Notes under the pieces: generated by a model
What the model saw: the letters and a program-made list of their open reading frames with translations, nothing else
What the model was told of the DNA's origin: nothing
Databases searched by the model: none
Assembly (NCBI GenBank): GCA_027563935.2
Contig: CM050447.1
Span: 85,359,461-85,423,460, forward strand
Source of the DNA: Costus lasius
Taxonomy: Eukaryota; Streptophyta; Magnoliopsida; Zingiberales; Costaceae
Reading direction: 5' to 3'
Length of the DNA: 64,000 bases
Shown here: one piece after another, positions 1 through 11,420 of the stretch
Position numbering within the stretch: position 1 is the stretch's first letter
Layout: each line of letters starts with the position of its first letter
Position numbers and translations under genes: made by a program

Positions 1-194
1 GGAAAGTTGGAAGGAAAGCTCTTTTGACGTGTTTAGTACGAAGGATAGAAACTAGGGGAGGTAAAATGGGAGGAAAGTTAGAAGGAAAATAGGGTTATTT
101 GCTTTCTGCCCAAAGCTGGATCTTACACTTTATCAACGTATTTTCACCCTCTCTTTCCTTATCACCCTCTCCTGCCTCTCGCCTCTTGTCGTCA

Positions 195-560
195 TTTCTT
201 CGTTGCCCAAATTAGCAATGATCCTCCCTCAATCGTACCTGCTGCGAAGAAGCGTCGAGGAGTAGGCATCGGCATCAGCGCGGCAGAACACCATGAGTTG
301 GTGGCAGCGCGGTAGGCGAGGAGGGTCAATAGTTTGGACTGCGTGTTCGACCTCATCCCACCGAGGACATACAGTTTGATATGGCAGGGGAGGGCAACAC
401 AGGAGAAGCCGGGGAGCAGAGCGGCACACCACCTCCGGCTAGAATTGGGGAGAGAGTGCGACGGCAGCCTCCGACTTGCAGTGGAGGAAAGACGAGCTAG
501 AGAGGACGCAGTTCCAGGCGGAGGAGACCAACGAAGCAGAACATTTGCTTGGCCTTGCAA
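195..560 (-). pseudogene. F-box/kelch-repeat gene fragment
   Basis: An open frame on the minus strand reads, at about residues 46-112 (positions 425-225), like one kelch blade of plant F-box/kelch-repeat proteins. It has KLYVLGGMRS, then YRAATNSW, then PRRFFAAGTIEG. These match the glycine doublet, the Tyr/Trp spacing and the FFAAG motif of that family, whose members act as substrate adaptors of SCF ubiquitin ligases. Residues 1-45 are not recognisable and the frame ends about 10 codons after the blade. There is no F-box and no second blade, so this is a fragment or captured exon, not a working gene. The stretch is GC-richer than the AT-rich DNA to its right. The family call rests on motif recall, not on an alignment. 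Confidence 0.5.
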
Positions 561-1113
561 TCTGAGAGAAATTCTATCGTGGGATCGTCAACAAAGGTAA
601 CCCGATTTGTCGACCATTCCACAATCTGGCTTTTGCTCAAGCCAAGGCTCTTTGCGAACAATCTCTCGTTGCTTCACGATATAGTATTTTCATTTGCAAT
701 GATGGAACTGGTGATAATGGACCTTATCCTAGGATTTTTGTATTAGAGCTTCTTGTGGACCAGCTAAGTTACCAGAGTCAAGTTGAGTGCCATATCTTTT
801 GTACTTTGCAATTGTTATTGAATACACTCTCACGACTTGAAGAACACTAGTTAATTACTATAATATTAAATAATTATTAATTAAACAATTAATTACTTTC
901 ATAGTATCTAATGATATTTAATTAATTTCATATTATTTATTAATCTTGAATAATTATTACAATATTTCATAATAATTAATTAATTTTATATTATTTATTA
1001 TTATTTAATTATAATTTTAAAATGTATTTGATTATATTTATATAATATGAGTATAAAAAGATGTGGTATATATATCAATCTTTCTAATTTTATTTCCCCC
1101 TAAATAATCACTA
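561..1113. other. intergenic, no gene seen; AT-rich tract
   Basis: No coding frame here can be supported. Positions about 840-1080 are very AT-rich, with many TTAATTAA-like runs. The first 100 bases of the window hold two similar purine-rich stretches (about 1-17 and 73-90) that could be the edge of another repeat, but no element boundary can be set. Confidence 0.5.
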
Positions 1114-1323
1114 TTTTAATATTTAATGAATCATTATGTATGTTTGACCTTTTCTAATTCACCTTATAAAAATAAGATTTTTTTTGTTTAATGGGTTCTA
1201 GCTTCCAATGAACGCAAGCATTCATTGTTAATCACCCCTAAAATTTGGGCACCTTTGATTGAGAGATCTATGTTATGAAATAAAATAAAATGGCCGAATA
1301 AAATGATTCATTAAATATTAAAA
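1114..1323. repeat. 22-bp inverted repeat around a 165-bp spacer
   Basis: TTTTAATATTTAATGAATCA at 1114 recurs as its reverse complement at about 1301-1323. A transcript or single strand could fold into a stem with a loop of about 165 nt. It may be a small decayed MITE or chance in AT-rich DNA. No target duplication was found. Confidence 0.4.
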
Positions 1324-1685
1324 CAAAGATACATGATGAGCTCAGAAAGAAGAAAATGACAGAGATAAAGTCTTCGTCAACTTGAATGATTTGTATCTGC
1401 CAAATACTCGGCCTTGCAATGGCTTATTGGATATTTTTGATTTAGAAGGGATCCGATCTCAATGACTCATCCAATATTCACTTTGAGAAATACCCAGCCT
1501 CAACGGCTTATTGGGTAAAGATATTCGGCCATGATGGCTTGTTGGATATTTGATTTGAGAAATTACCCGGCCTCAACAGCTTGTTGGGTAAAGATATCCA
1601 GCCTTGCGGCGTGTTGGATATTCGCATTGAGAAATTACCCGGTCTCAACGGCTTGTTGGGTAAGGATATCTGGCCTTACGGCGGA

Positions 1686-2140
1686 AATCAATTTACTCAA
1701 ATCTTAGCCAATCGGGAGGCTCCCAAGATGATCCAACTGGCGACTCCTATCAAATTATGTCAGATATTTTCAGATCCACCTTTGTATTTTCAATCAGAGA
1801 TCTGGATCCAAACAGACTTGCGAATCAAACTTTTAAACGGTTGAAATTAATTCATCAGAATCTCAGCCAATCAGATGGTTTCTGAAGTGATCCAAACGTT
1901 GATCCTTACTCATCTAAGTAAGATCTTTCCAAATCCGCCCTCAGATTTTTGATTAGAAATCTGGATCAAAATAGATCTACAAATCAATCTTTCAACAGCT
2001 GCAATTAATTTTCCTGAATCTCGGCCAATCAGATGGCATCCATAGTGATCCAAATGTTTATCCTTACAAATTTGGATCAGATCTTTTTAGATCTGAACTC
2101 CATTTTTCAATCAGAAACTTAGATCTAAGCAGATTTACAA
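1686..2140 (+). repeat. three degenerate tandem units of about 160 bp
   Basis: Three successive blocks share the order AATCTCAGCCAATC, GTGATCC, AGATCTTT and a TCAGAAATCTGGATC-like stretch, starting near 1686, 1846 and 2004. They fill the centre of the foldback-like element. The units are degenerate, so the array is old. Confidence 0.5.
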
Positions 2141-2394
2141 CATTCAATCAAACATTGAATGTTTAGCCTAATAGCTCATTCACCCAACTCGTCCAATTAA
2201 TTCACACATAGTCATGGACAATGAATACTTGACGCGTGTTGTCAATGATATTGTTTGGGAGGTGGGTACGTCGATACTTTGTATCGGGGCGTAGTTCCTC
2301 AACGTTGTTACAATACAAGTCAGATTTTTTCTCTATGGCCTATGCCTAAAGAGATGAGTATTGAACAAGTTCTAATATCCACAAGCCCTCGAAA

Positions 2395-2935
2395 GGCCGG
2401 GTATCATCTCAAATCAAATATCCAACATGCTGCAAGGCCAGATATTTTTCTCAAATCATATATCCAACATGCCGGAAGGCCGAATACTTTTCAAATTAAA
2501 TATCCAAGACGCCGCAAGGGCAGATAATTTTCAAATCAAATATCCAATACGTCGCAAGGCTGGATACTTTTCAAATCAAATATCCAACACACCGCAAGGC
2601 CGGATATTTTTCAAATTTAAATATCCAACACGCCGCAAGGCCGGATATTTTCCCAAATTTAAATATCCAATATGCCGTAAGGCTGGATATTTTCTCAAAT
2701 CAAATATCCAACACATCGCAAGGCCGGATATTTTTCCAATCAAATATCCAATATGCCGCAAGGTCAGATATTTTTCAAATTAAATATCCAATATGCCGCA
2801 AGGCTGGATATTTTTGAAATCAAATATCCAAAATGCCGCAAGGCCGGGCATTTTTCAAATCAAATATTCAACACACCACAAGGCCGGATATTTTTCAAAT
2901 GGAATATCCAACATACCGTAAAGTCGGATATCTTT
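2395..2935 (+). repeat. tandem array, ~41-bp unit, at least 13 copies
   Basis: The unit is approximately ATATCCAACACGCCGCAAGG followed by CCGGATATTTTTCAAATCAA. At least 13 copies can be counted from the recurring GCCGCAAGG core. Each unit is also palindromic, because GGATATTT and AAATATCC flank a short spacer. The open frames seen across the array are a by-product of the repeat and not evidence of a protein. Confidence 0.75.
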
Positions 2936-3424
2936 ACCCAACAAGCCGTTGATGCTGGGTAATTTATTAATTCAAATATCCAATACGCCGCAAGGCTAGA
3001 TATCTTTATCCGACAAGCCGTTAAGGCCAGTTAATTTCTTAAATCGAATATCCAACATGGCACAAGGTCGGATATCTTTACCCAATAAGTTGTTGAGGCT
3101 GGGTAATTTCTCAAATCGAATATCCAACAAACCATCATGACCGGATATCTTTACCCAACAAGCCGTTGAGGCTGGGTATTTCTCAAAGTGAACATCTGAT
3201 GAGTCATTGAGACCGGATCCCTTCTAAATCCAAAATATCCAACAAGCCATTGCAAGATCGAGTATTTGGTGTCACAATTTTGAACCTCAAAGTCAGCCTC
3301 TCTTAGCAGCTTTGATGTCCTTTTATACAAATCCCTAAATGGATATAGGTTTAATACAAAAGAATATATTTACATCTAATTACAACCTAACTAATATTTT
3401 CATATCTACCACTAATATCCCCCC

Positions 3425-3784
3425 TCAAATTGATGCAGCATCATTAGTAAGCATCAATTTGGTAACTAAAAATTGATGATGAGGCTTGGAGAGAGCTTTA
3501 GTAAAAAAATCAGCAATTTGAAGTTCTGTGGTAATATGTGGAAGAGTAAGCAGATGAGAATCATAAGCTTCACGAATGTAGCGGCAATCAACTTCAATGT
3601 GTTTTGTACGCTCATGATACACGGGATTCACAGCAATCTGGATGACACTAGTATTATCAGCGTGCAAGGAGGTAGGCTCAAGTTGAGGAAATCCAAGCTC
3701 CCCTAACAATCCTCGTAGCCAAATGATTTCAGAACAAGCGAAAGACATAGCTCGATATTCAGACTCGGTAGAAGACTTTAACAC
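3425..3784 (-). pseudogene. Copia-C pol, C-terminal RNase H part
   Basis: The frame reads SSTESEYRAM, then LHADNTSVIQIA, HERTKHIEVDC and ADFFTKAL, the usual end of a copia pol with the last RNase H motifs, and closes just before the polypurine tract. Its N-terminal side stops at the Athila LTR. The codons join cleanly to SWKSKKQDRV at 5147 if the insert and the remaining 3 bp of target duplication are removed. RNase H would normally remove the RNA strand during reverse transcription; this copy is dead because it is split. Confidence 0.8.
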
Positions 3785-3785
3785 T

Positions 3786-5143
3786 TGATGACACCAAAAT
3801 ATATAGTATATTTTGTATCATTTTATATATCTTTTCATGCTAAATTGAAGATCTTTTGCTTATTTTTATGCTAAATTTATCAAATATTTCAAAATCTACT
3901 TCTATTTTGGTTTTTCATGATTTTCAGGTAAAAAGGCACTTTTTTGAGGCGTTTTTGAGAAAAATCAAAGACATAGAAAAGTTACCATCATCAAGAGGAG
4001 ATCACTTGACAAATTTCACGCAAATCAGAGCAACCAACCAAAATATGGTAGTGCCATATTCTATATTACGGTATCGTATTTTCGTACGATACCGTAATAT
4101 CAGAGCACTGCCGTAAATTAGTGGAATTGCCGACCAAAAGGTTTAATGAAAAATACGGCACTGCCTTAAAACTTAACACTGCCGTATTTTGAAGCACATT
4201 CAGAACAGAGATAATTCCTGATTTTACGGCACTACCGTAAACTTTGACACGGGTCGTATTTTCCAGACGATTTCGACCACAGAGTTCAGCCGATTTTATG
4301 GCAGTGCCGAGAACCATTATACGGTGTCGTATTTGCCAGACAATTCAGATCAGAGAACACGAGCGATTTTACGGCACTACCGTGAAATATTACAGCACTG
4401 TATTTTCATTTTTGAACGCGACTCCACAGTCAATTTTGAAGCCTGATTTCTGCGGAGAAGATTGCAGACGATCCAGACCTTTAAATTTGATGACGTAAGA
4501 AGAAGAAGGGAGCATTCGACGAGAGGATCAGGAAGACACCAAAAGCCCCAAATTTCATTAACTGTAGAGGGAGAAATCGAGTTACACGCCGCCGCCTAGG
4601 GTTCCGTCGCCGCGACAAATCCAGAGCATCTCCGGCCGTGAAATTGATACTAAAGCTTCGCCTGGAGGAGGAGACAACGTACTAGAAGTTTCAGAATGAA
4701 AGGAGATCAATTGGAGGAGAAATCAAAGAAGAAGGAGGCGCCGCTACTGTTCATCGCCCTCCTTTGCAAAATACGGCTATAATTTGCATTACAGCCGTGG
4801 CGTATTTTCCTAAAACTTCTTTTCCTTTGATTTTTGATCTTCTGAAACCATGGAATATTATATTTTCTTCACTATGCTAGCTTAAGCACTCTTTGGGACA
4901 TGGGTGAGTAATTCCCTTTGATTTTCTTAATGACTAGATACTTTTTGCTTTCATCATGATTATTCTACTTTGATAATTTTACCTATGCGATTATTACTCT
5001 AAGATTCTCCTTAGTTTACTTTTTGTCATCATAATTTAGAGTTTTCGCAATAAGGACCAAAAGGTGATTTGCTTGAGAACTTAGAACCCTAAAATTGACT
5101 AATAGGGACTTACCGTAAGAAATTAGGTTAAGTTCTTATTTCT
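3786..5143 (+). mobile_element. Athila-type LTR remnant inside Copia-C RNase H
   Basis: The block starts TGATGACACCAAAATATATA and follows the LTRs at 11393 and 57829 closely, including the array of TACGGCA/TGCCGTA palindromes (about 4050-4420). It is a lone LTR lacking the last few hundred bases of the family, so its right end is deleted. The left flank is ACACT. On the right only ACT of the expected duplicate remains (5144-5146), so the deletion ended inside the target duplication. The host reading frame continues exactly across this point. No gene lies within. Confidence 0.75.
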
Positions 5144-5146
5144 ACT

Positions 5147-6209
5147 CGATCTTGCTTCTTACTTTTCCAAGAAACAAGGGAATCACTAAGAAACATACAC
5201 CAACTTGTAACAGAACGTCGTGTGTTAGAACAACTAGCCCAATCAGCGTCACTATAGGTGATTAAGCGAAGCGAAGAGTTAGTTGGAAAGTGAAGGCCTG
5301 TGGTAGAAGTGCCTTTTAAGTAGCGCAAAATACGACAAACCGCAGCAAAATGGATATGTGTTGGGGCCTGCATAAATTGGCTCACTTGTTGAACAGCAAA
5401 AGAAATATCTGGCCATGTAATTGTAAGATAATTTAGGCTGCCCACAAGTTGTCGATATAAAGAAGGATCAGAAAGAAATATCCCATCATTCTGACAATAT
5501 TTAACATTCACCTCTAAGGGAGTATCCATTGACCGACCCTCTGGAAGACCAGCAAGAGTGAGTAAGTCCTTAATATATTTATGTTGATGTAGAAAAAAGA
5601 CCATTTGAGGTATGAAAAACTTCGAGACCTAAGAAATAGTGCAGAGATCTCAAATCCTTCATATGAAAACATTGCTGAAGATGATCTTGAAGTTTTGATA
5701 TCAAGGATAAGTCAGATCCAGTGATAACAATGTCATCAACATATACCAGCAGAAGAACAATACCAATAAAAGTTTTGCAAAGAAATAAAGATGAATCATA
5801 TTGACTTTGAGTAAATGAGAAGTCAAGAAGAGTAGATCGAAACTTATCAAACCATGCACGGGGCGCTTGTTTCAATACATAGAGAGATCGTTTCAGCCTA
5901 CAAACATCAGAAGAAGATGTAGAAAATAGTCTAGAGGGAGGAGTTATATATATCTCCTCCTTCAGATCACCATGTAGAAATGCATTTTTAACATCCATCT
6001 GATGTAAAGGCCATCCTTGAGATCCAGCAATAGCAAGTACAAGGTGAACAGTTGTCATTTTAGCAACAAGGGCAAAAGTCTCCTCATAATTAATGCCATA
6101 TTTCTGCCTATTATCAAGAGCCACCAAACAAGCTTTATACCGATCAAGAGAACCATCTGCCTTTAGCTTAATAGAATATATCCACTTACAGCCAATTGGT
6201 TTAACATCA
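5147..6209 (-). pseudogene. Copia-C pol, reverse transcriptase and RNase H start
   Basis: On the minus strand the sequence reads KPIGCKW, NAFLHGDLKEE, LKQAPRAWF and the catalytic YVDDIVITGSD, then MKDLRSLHYFLGLEV. After a one-base frameshift near 5590 it continues with GSLNYLTITWPDISFAVQ, RYLKGT and SDADW, the beginning of RNase H. This order is typical of Ty1/copia RT-RNase H. It is broken by the frameshift, by the Athila LTR at 5146 and by Athila-1 at 6209. The polymerase motif itself is intact. Confidence 0.85.
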
Positions 6210-7652
6210 TGATGACATGCATTGATATAGTATTTTTAACATACTTATACCATCAATTATCTCTCTTTTCTATCATATTTTTACTCATTTCGGCTTAAAT
6301 CCTTTTATTTGTTAGGAATCTTCACCTCTCTTCACTTTTGTCATATTTTAGGTGAGAATGACCAAATTTTGATGGATTTTGAAAGATCCGAGTGCACGAA
6401 TAGATTCCAGACGCCAAGACGAAGTCACCTGCCAAATTTCATGAGAATCGGAGCAAGTTTGAAAAATACACCCCGCCCGTGAAAATAATTACGGCCATAA
6501 TTTCTGCGGTGCTTTTTGACGTTTTTCACAGAGAGTTTTACGGCCTGCCCATGAAAATTTTCATGGCTGTAATTCCTGCCCGTGAAAATTTTCATAGCCA
6601 TATTTTTAACCCAGAATTGAACAGAAGAAAATATGGCCGCGCGTGAAAATTTTTATGGCCATAATTTTGTCCGCTAGTTTCGGTTTTGACTCCGTTTCTC
6701 ATCCAATTCGACCCATTTTTGAGCCAAATTTTGGGGGAAACCTAATAGAAGGATGGGGAACTATTTAAGGGAGCTTTGCGTCGAGTTTGAGAACTTTTTT
6801 GGTGAATTTTAAGGCAAGAACCAAGGAGGAGGCGAGATCTAGGGCACCGGGCGGCGACCAACGAAAAGACTTCGATTCCAAGGATTATTGGCGACGATAT
6901 TCATCAGGAAACATTAATCCTTGTCTTCCTTTGTCTTTTACATTTTTTTAGCCAATTGTAATCATGAACATGGAATTCTTCAACGTGAACATGTGTAGCA
7001 TGTCAGCGTAAACTCCTATTTAGGATTAAGGGCGTAGCCCTCTTTGTTCTCATGACTTGATTGCTTTATACATCTTATGAAGTTATTTATTCTTGTTAGA
7101 TTCAATTATTGTTGCATTAATCACATGATAATTACTGGCCATGATTCTCATGTTTTAGACGTCTCAAGAAGTACTGAGAAGTGAATTGAGATGTCGGATC
7201 TATAATATTTGGACAAGTCAATTTGAACACGAGAGTAGTTCGAATTGACTTGAGAGATCTAAGATTTATCAAAAACTCATTGGGTTTATCTTGAGTTAAT
7301 AACCACAAGAGTAGGGGATTAAGTCAGATAAATACCAGATTGTACTACTAAGAAGGGGCAATCTGTAAATGCGGATAAATCTCCTTCAACATAGTAAATC
7401 ATTCCTAAGATTTCTTTAATTTTGATAAGTCATGAAGCATAGAGTGGTGAACTCGAAATCCTGAACTTTCCATAAATTGATTACAAACCCCAGATTGCTT
7501 TTTGTCGCTTTTGTCTAGTAGTGATAAATTTCAATTTTCTCTCAGATTTGTCTAGCTAACGATTTTTAGTAAGAATCAGTACTTAGCCATTGGTCCCTGT
7601 GGATCGATATTTTTACTACTTCGACGTATCCATACACTTGCGGATCACATCA
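6210..7652 (+). repeat. Athila-1 5' LTR (variant type)
   Basis: It starts TGATGACATGC and ends CACATCA, seven bases before the primer site. Its first part differs from the TGATGACACC-type LTRs and carries another palindrome set, for example CATGAAAATTTTCATG (6550-6565) and related CGTGAAAATTTT copies. The last part (from about 7000) is recognisably shared with the other Athila LTRs, ending with the CACTTGCGGATCACA motif. There is no coding frame within. Confidence 0.65.
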
Positions 7653-7658
7653 AGTTTT

Positions 7659-7676
7659 TGGCACCGTTGCCAAGGA
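7659..7676 (+). other. Athila-1 primer binding site (decayed)
   Basis: TGGCACCGTTGCCAAGGA differs by a few C/G-to-T/A changes from the TGGCGCCGTTGCCGGGGA site at 62803. That sequence is the usual Athila-lineage primer site, reported to pair with tRNA-Asp. It lies seven bases after the LTR. Confidence 0.7.
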
Positions 7677-7863
7677 CCAATTTCGCTAATATTGATTCAC
7701 TCTAAGAATTGATAGACTAGGCTTTTGTTTTCTTTATAATTCTCTTCTTTTCTGCATTTAGTGAATACTTTCTATTTTCTTCATAACCTTTGGTTGATTG
7801 TTTATGCCCTGGTGTTCTAGAAAACTATTTGAAGAAGATCCGGAACCAGAATGAACTTTTCAC

Positions 7864-10635
7864 TTGCACAGGAAACAATTAGCAAAGAAGACCGAAGAAT
7901 CCAAGATGGGCGACGCAAACCCACAACCGAGAACTCTTAAGGAATATGCAAATCCAAACTATCAAGGAGTTCGCTCTAGTATTGTTCGCCCCAACATTGA
8001 GGTGAATAACTTTGAAATCAAGCCTTCTCTGCTATCCATGGTTCAGCAGAACCAATTTGGAGGATTATCTTCTAAGGACCCTAATATGCACCTTTCCATA
8101 TTTCTTGAATACTGCGATACTTTGAAAATGAATGGCATTTCCAGTGATGCTTTGAGACTAAGATTATTTCCCTTTTCTCTCATGGATAGAGCTCGTGCAT
8201 GGCTACATTCAAAACCGCCAGGTTCCATAACAACTTGGGAGGAGCTCTCCAATGCCTTTCTAGCAAAATACTTTCCCCCGAGTAAGACTGCTCATCTAAG
8301 GAACCAGATCACGAATTTTGTTCAGAGGGAAGGAGAATCATTATACGAAGCATGAGACCGATTTAAAGAGCTTCAGAGGATGTGTCCACATCACAGCCTT
8401 GAGAAGTGGGTATTAGTCCATACCTTCTATAATGCTCTCAATTATAACACTCGTATGATAGTTGATGCTGCCGCCGGTGGAGCAATCATGAATAAGACCA
8501 AGGATGAGGCGATTGATCTATTTGAGGAGATGGCTTTGAACCATTGTCAATGGGTAAGTGAGAGAGGACCATCTGCTAAGGCGTCAGGTAAGTATGATTT
8601 AGATGCTATCGCTTCGCTTGCCGCCAAGGTTGATTCTTTGACCCATAAAATCAATTCTTTGAATGTAAATTCTGTCACCGTTAATTCTATCTCATGTGAG
8701 ATTTGTGGCAATGCAGGACATAATGCAGAGGATTGTCAGTTAGGAGTTTCTACACAGGGGGAGTGCAATTCTGAACAAGTTAAGGCAATTGGGAACTATA
8801 ATGGAAGACCTCAGAATGACCCATACTAGAGTACTTACAACCCTGGTTGGAGGAACCATCTCAATCGTTCTTGGAAGAGTGATCAAAATCAAAGTCAATC
8901 ACCCCAGAACAACAATCGATGACCCTCTAATTTTCAATCAAGATAGTATAACCAACCTCCAGCACCCTAGAAGTCTAACTTAGAGGTCATGATGGAGAAC
9001 TTCATTGCCTCGCAGGCAAAACAGAATGAAAAATTCCTACAGCAATTAGAGAAACAAGATGACAATTTTAGGCAGGAATTCTGACATGTAAATGAGTCTA
9101 TTAAGAATATCAATTCCGAGATGGAGTCTATGAAGACTCATTAGAGGATGTTGGAAACTCAGATAGCTCAGCAGGCTAGCTCTTCAAGCAGGCCTACAGG
9201 CAGGTTACCAGGAAAACCAGAGGTGAACCCACGTGAGTATTGCAATGCTATTACCACACGCAGTGGGAAATAGTTGGAAGAACCTAGAGCACCAGATGTT
9301 ACACAAGATTCAGAGGAGAAAAATGTTGAATCTACAGAAGAAGAGGAAAGAGAAGGAGAAATAAATGTGCAAGAAAAGGAGCAGGAACCAGTGTATACAC
9401 CACCACCTCCCTACAAACCACTAGTACCTTTTCCTCAGAGATTGGCAAAATCTAAGATTGATAAGCAGTTTGAAAAATTTTTAAAAGTACTCAAAAAGCT
9501 TTGCATCAACATACCCTTCACCGACGCTCTATCCCAGATGCCTTCTTACGCCAAGTTCTTGAAGGAAATTTTGTCCAACAAGAGAAAGTTGGAGGAGCAT
9601 AGAACGGTCGCACTCACAGAGGAGTGCAGCGCTATAATCTAGAACAAGCTGCCACCTAAGCTTAAAGACCCAGGGAGTTTTTCTATTCCCTATTTGATTG
9701 GTAGTATGTTTATTGACCGTGCTCTATGTGATTTAGGGGCCAGTGTCAGCTTGATGCCACACTCTGTTTGTAAAAAGCTAGACATTGGAGATTTGAAGCC
9801 CACTTCTGTTTCACTTCAATTAGCTGACCGCTCTGTTCGACATCCAGTAGGTATTTTAGAGGATGTGCCCATTAAGGTCGGTAAGTTTTTTATTCCTCTT
9901 GATTTTGTTGTCCTCGAGATGGAGGAAGACTCTAGGCTTCCTATAATCTTAGGTCGCCCCTTTTTGGCTACTGCTGGTGCAAATATTGATGTCAAAAATG
10001 GGAAGCTAACTTTTAAGATAGGTGGGGATTCTGTAGATTTTGATCTGATAGAAAATCTAAAGAAGCCTTCTTTTGTAGGATCTTGTTGCAGTGTAGAAGT
10101 CTTGGAAGACACTTCACCGATGACTATTAATTCCAAGATAGAAAAAGATCCACTTGAAGTATGCTTTATCAAAGGTGATGATAGTGATGGAGGAAAGAGG
10201 TATGAATTTAAAACTCTCCCAAGTAACCTCAGGTATGATTTTCTTGGAGAGAACTCTACTTTTCCTGTATTTATTAATGCAAATCTTGAGGCATCTCGAA
10301 CTACAAAGAACTCATCTTATAATGGATCTTGTTGTGATATTAGTACTGTGAATGATATTTTGACTGATGTGCATAAATTATTTGCTGAACATTCTGACTC
10401 TAAAAGTTATTCTTTTGTAGATTGTATTGTGAATTCTAATGATAAAGGATGTCAGCTTAATGTGGAGGAGACTAATTTACTTTCGAAGAAGCAGAAAATT
10501 CAGAGGAAGAAACGAAAAAGAAAGGAAGGGTTGAAATTATTTGACGAAGATAAGGGAACGAAGAATTTTTTTGCTAAAGTGAAACACTATTTTAGGGATA
10601 AGCCTTGTATATTCAGAGATCAAAGAACAAAATAA
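7864..10635 (+). pseudogene. Athila-1 gag-protease frame with nine in-frame stops
   Basis: A single frame of 924 codons runs without a frameshift but is broken by stops at 8353, 8827, 8920, 8944, 8968, 9082, 9142, 9271 and 9640 (six TAG, three TGA). The first part is Athila gag: FEIKPSLLSMVQQNQFGG, ARAWLHS, FLAKYFPP, then a CCHC zinc knuckle (CEICGNAGHNAEDC, near 8695). NKLPPKLKDPGSF leads into an aspartic protease with CDLGASVSLMP (active Asp at 9730) and ILGRPFLATA. After about 10060 it continues through LPSNLRYDFLGEN, the stretch that normally precedes RT. It then departs into an unmatched acidic-then-basic tail ending at 10635. Gag would form the particle and the protease would mature it. 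The start is uncertain because the region upstream appears shifted. Confidence 0.85.
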
Positions 10636-11392
10636 GGAAAGCATAGAGATACGATTCAAGCAGCCGTTACTTGATCAGGGTTGATTTTGGTCGAGCTAGC
10701 GACGTTAAAATTAGCGCTTCTTGGGAGGCAACCCAAGCACTATCTCTCTTTTTCATTCTCAGTTTTTATTTTTGTGTTATTTTACTTTTTGGTAGATAGG
10801 TTAGTTATTTTCTTTTGGAAGTTATGCTATGAATCTTATATGATGCTTTTAGAATAGTTTTCCCTTTTGATCATTATTTATATTTTGTGTAGGAGCTTTG
10901 TGATGCGTGTACCAAGAGGAGGACAGCTCTGAGGAGGATAGTTCGGGCAATACTACGAACAAGTGGCGCTTTGTGAGTTGAAGTCAAAAATAAAAAGTAT
11001 GTGTCTTTGTGGATACATGCCATCTTCACAAAAACAAACAAAATGCATAAAAAAAGAAAAAAAATTATGTGTGGAAAAAGATCTTGGAGACCTAATTCCT
11101 GTAAACAAAAGCCATGATAGATTTAAATTGATACTGGGTGAAATCATGAGATTGAAAAATCTATTTATTATATGGTTGCAAAGTTTTATTTGATTGAGTT
11201 GTGAATCTAGAAAATTGAGTTCTAAGGATGATATGTTTACTTGAAATTTTGTAAATCAATTAATACAATTTTTCACTAACATGTTGTATTTTAGAAATTT
11301 ATTGAGCATGAGAAAGTTATTCTTTCAATCAAATTTTGATTTCAAATTTTGATTTTTGCTTGAGGAGAAGCAAGGTTTGAGCCTTATGTGTT
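10636..11392 (+). other. Athila-1 3' untranslated region and polypurine region
   Basis: No gene is seen. AGCGCTTCTTGGGAGGCAAC at 10713-10732 is identical to a stretch at 60889-60908 in Athila-2 and sits shortly after the last coding frame in both. A GCTTGAGGAGAAGCAA-like stretch (about 11358-11374), typical of the region just before Athila 3' LTRs, is followed by the LTR at 11393. Confidence 0.6.
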
Positions 11393-11420
11393 TGATGACA
11401 CCGAAATATGTAGTATATTT

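Larger units (their letters stand above)
1400..3269. repeat. foldback-like long inverted repeat element
   Basis: The left arm (about 1400-1690) is a close reverse complement of the right end (about 2930-3269). Both ends start with CCAAATACTC, reading inward, followed by a GCAATGG motif and alternating modules ending in GGTAAAGATATC and GTTGGATATT. The arms are about 300 bp long and themselves made of repeats, which is the architecture of foldback elements or long-TIR Mutator-like elements. No transposase frame lies between the arms and no convincing target duplication flanks them. The class is therefore uncertain; the inverted repeat itself is directly visible. Confidence 0.6.
3271..6209 (-). 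mobile_element. Copia-C, decayed Ty1/copia element, minus strand
   Basis: This is the oldest layer of the left part. It has an LTR stub (about 3271-3415), a purine-rich polypurine tract (about 3416-3430; TTTGAGGGGGG on the minus strand) and pol pieces for RNase H and reverse transcriptase in minus-strand order. An Athila LTR (3786-5143) splits the RNase H region. Athila-1 cuts off the element at 6209, in the stretch reading VKPIGCKW just upstream of RT. Integrase, gag and the 5' LTR are not found to the right of Athila-1, so they are deleted or outside the window. Confidence 0.75.

Noticed and set aside
2427..2962. Open frames of 69-118 codons with repeated KAGYF/ARPDIF-like peptides.
   Set aside because: They are translations of the 41-bp tandem array. 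The unit is not a multiple of three and both strands give similar frames.
1391..3278. A 9-bp Mutator-type target duplication around the foldback element.
   Set aside because: The flanks TTGTATCTG and TGTCACAAT do not match.
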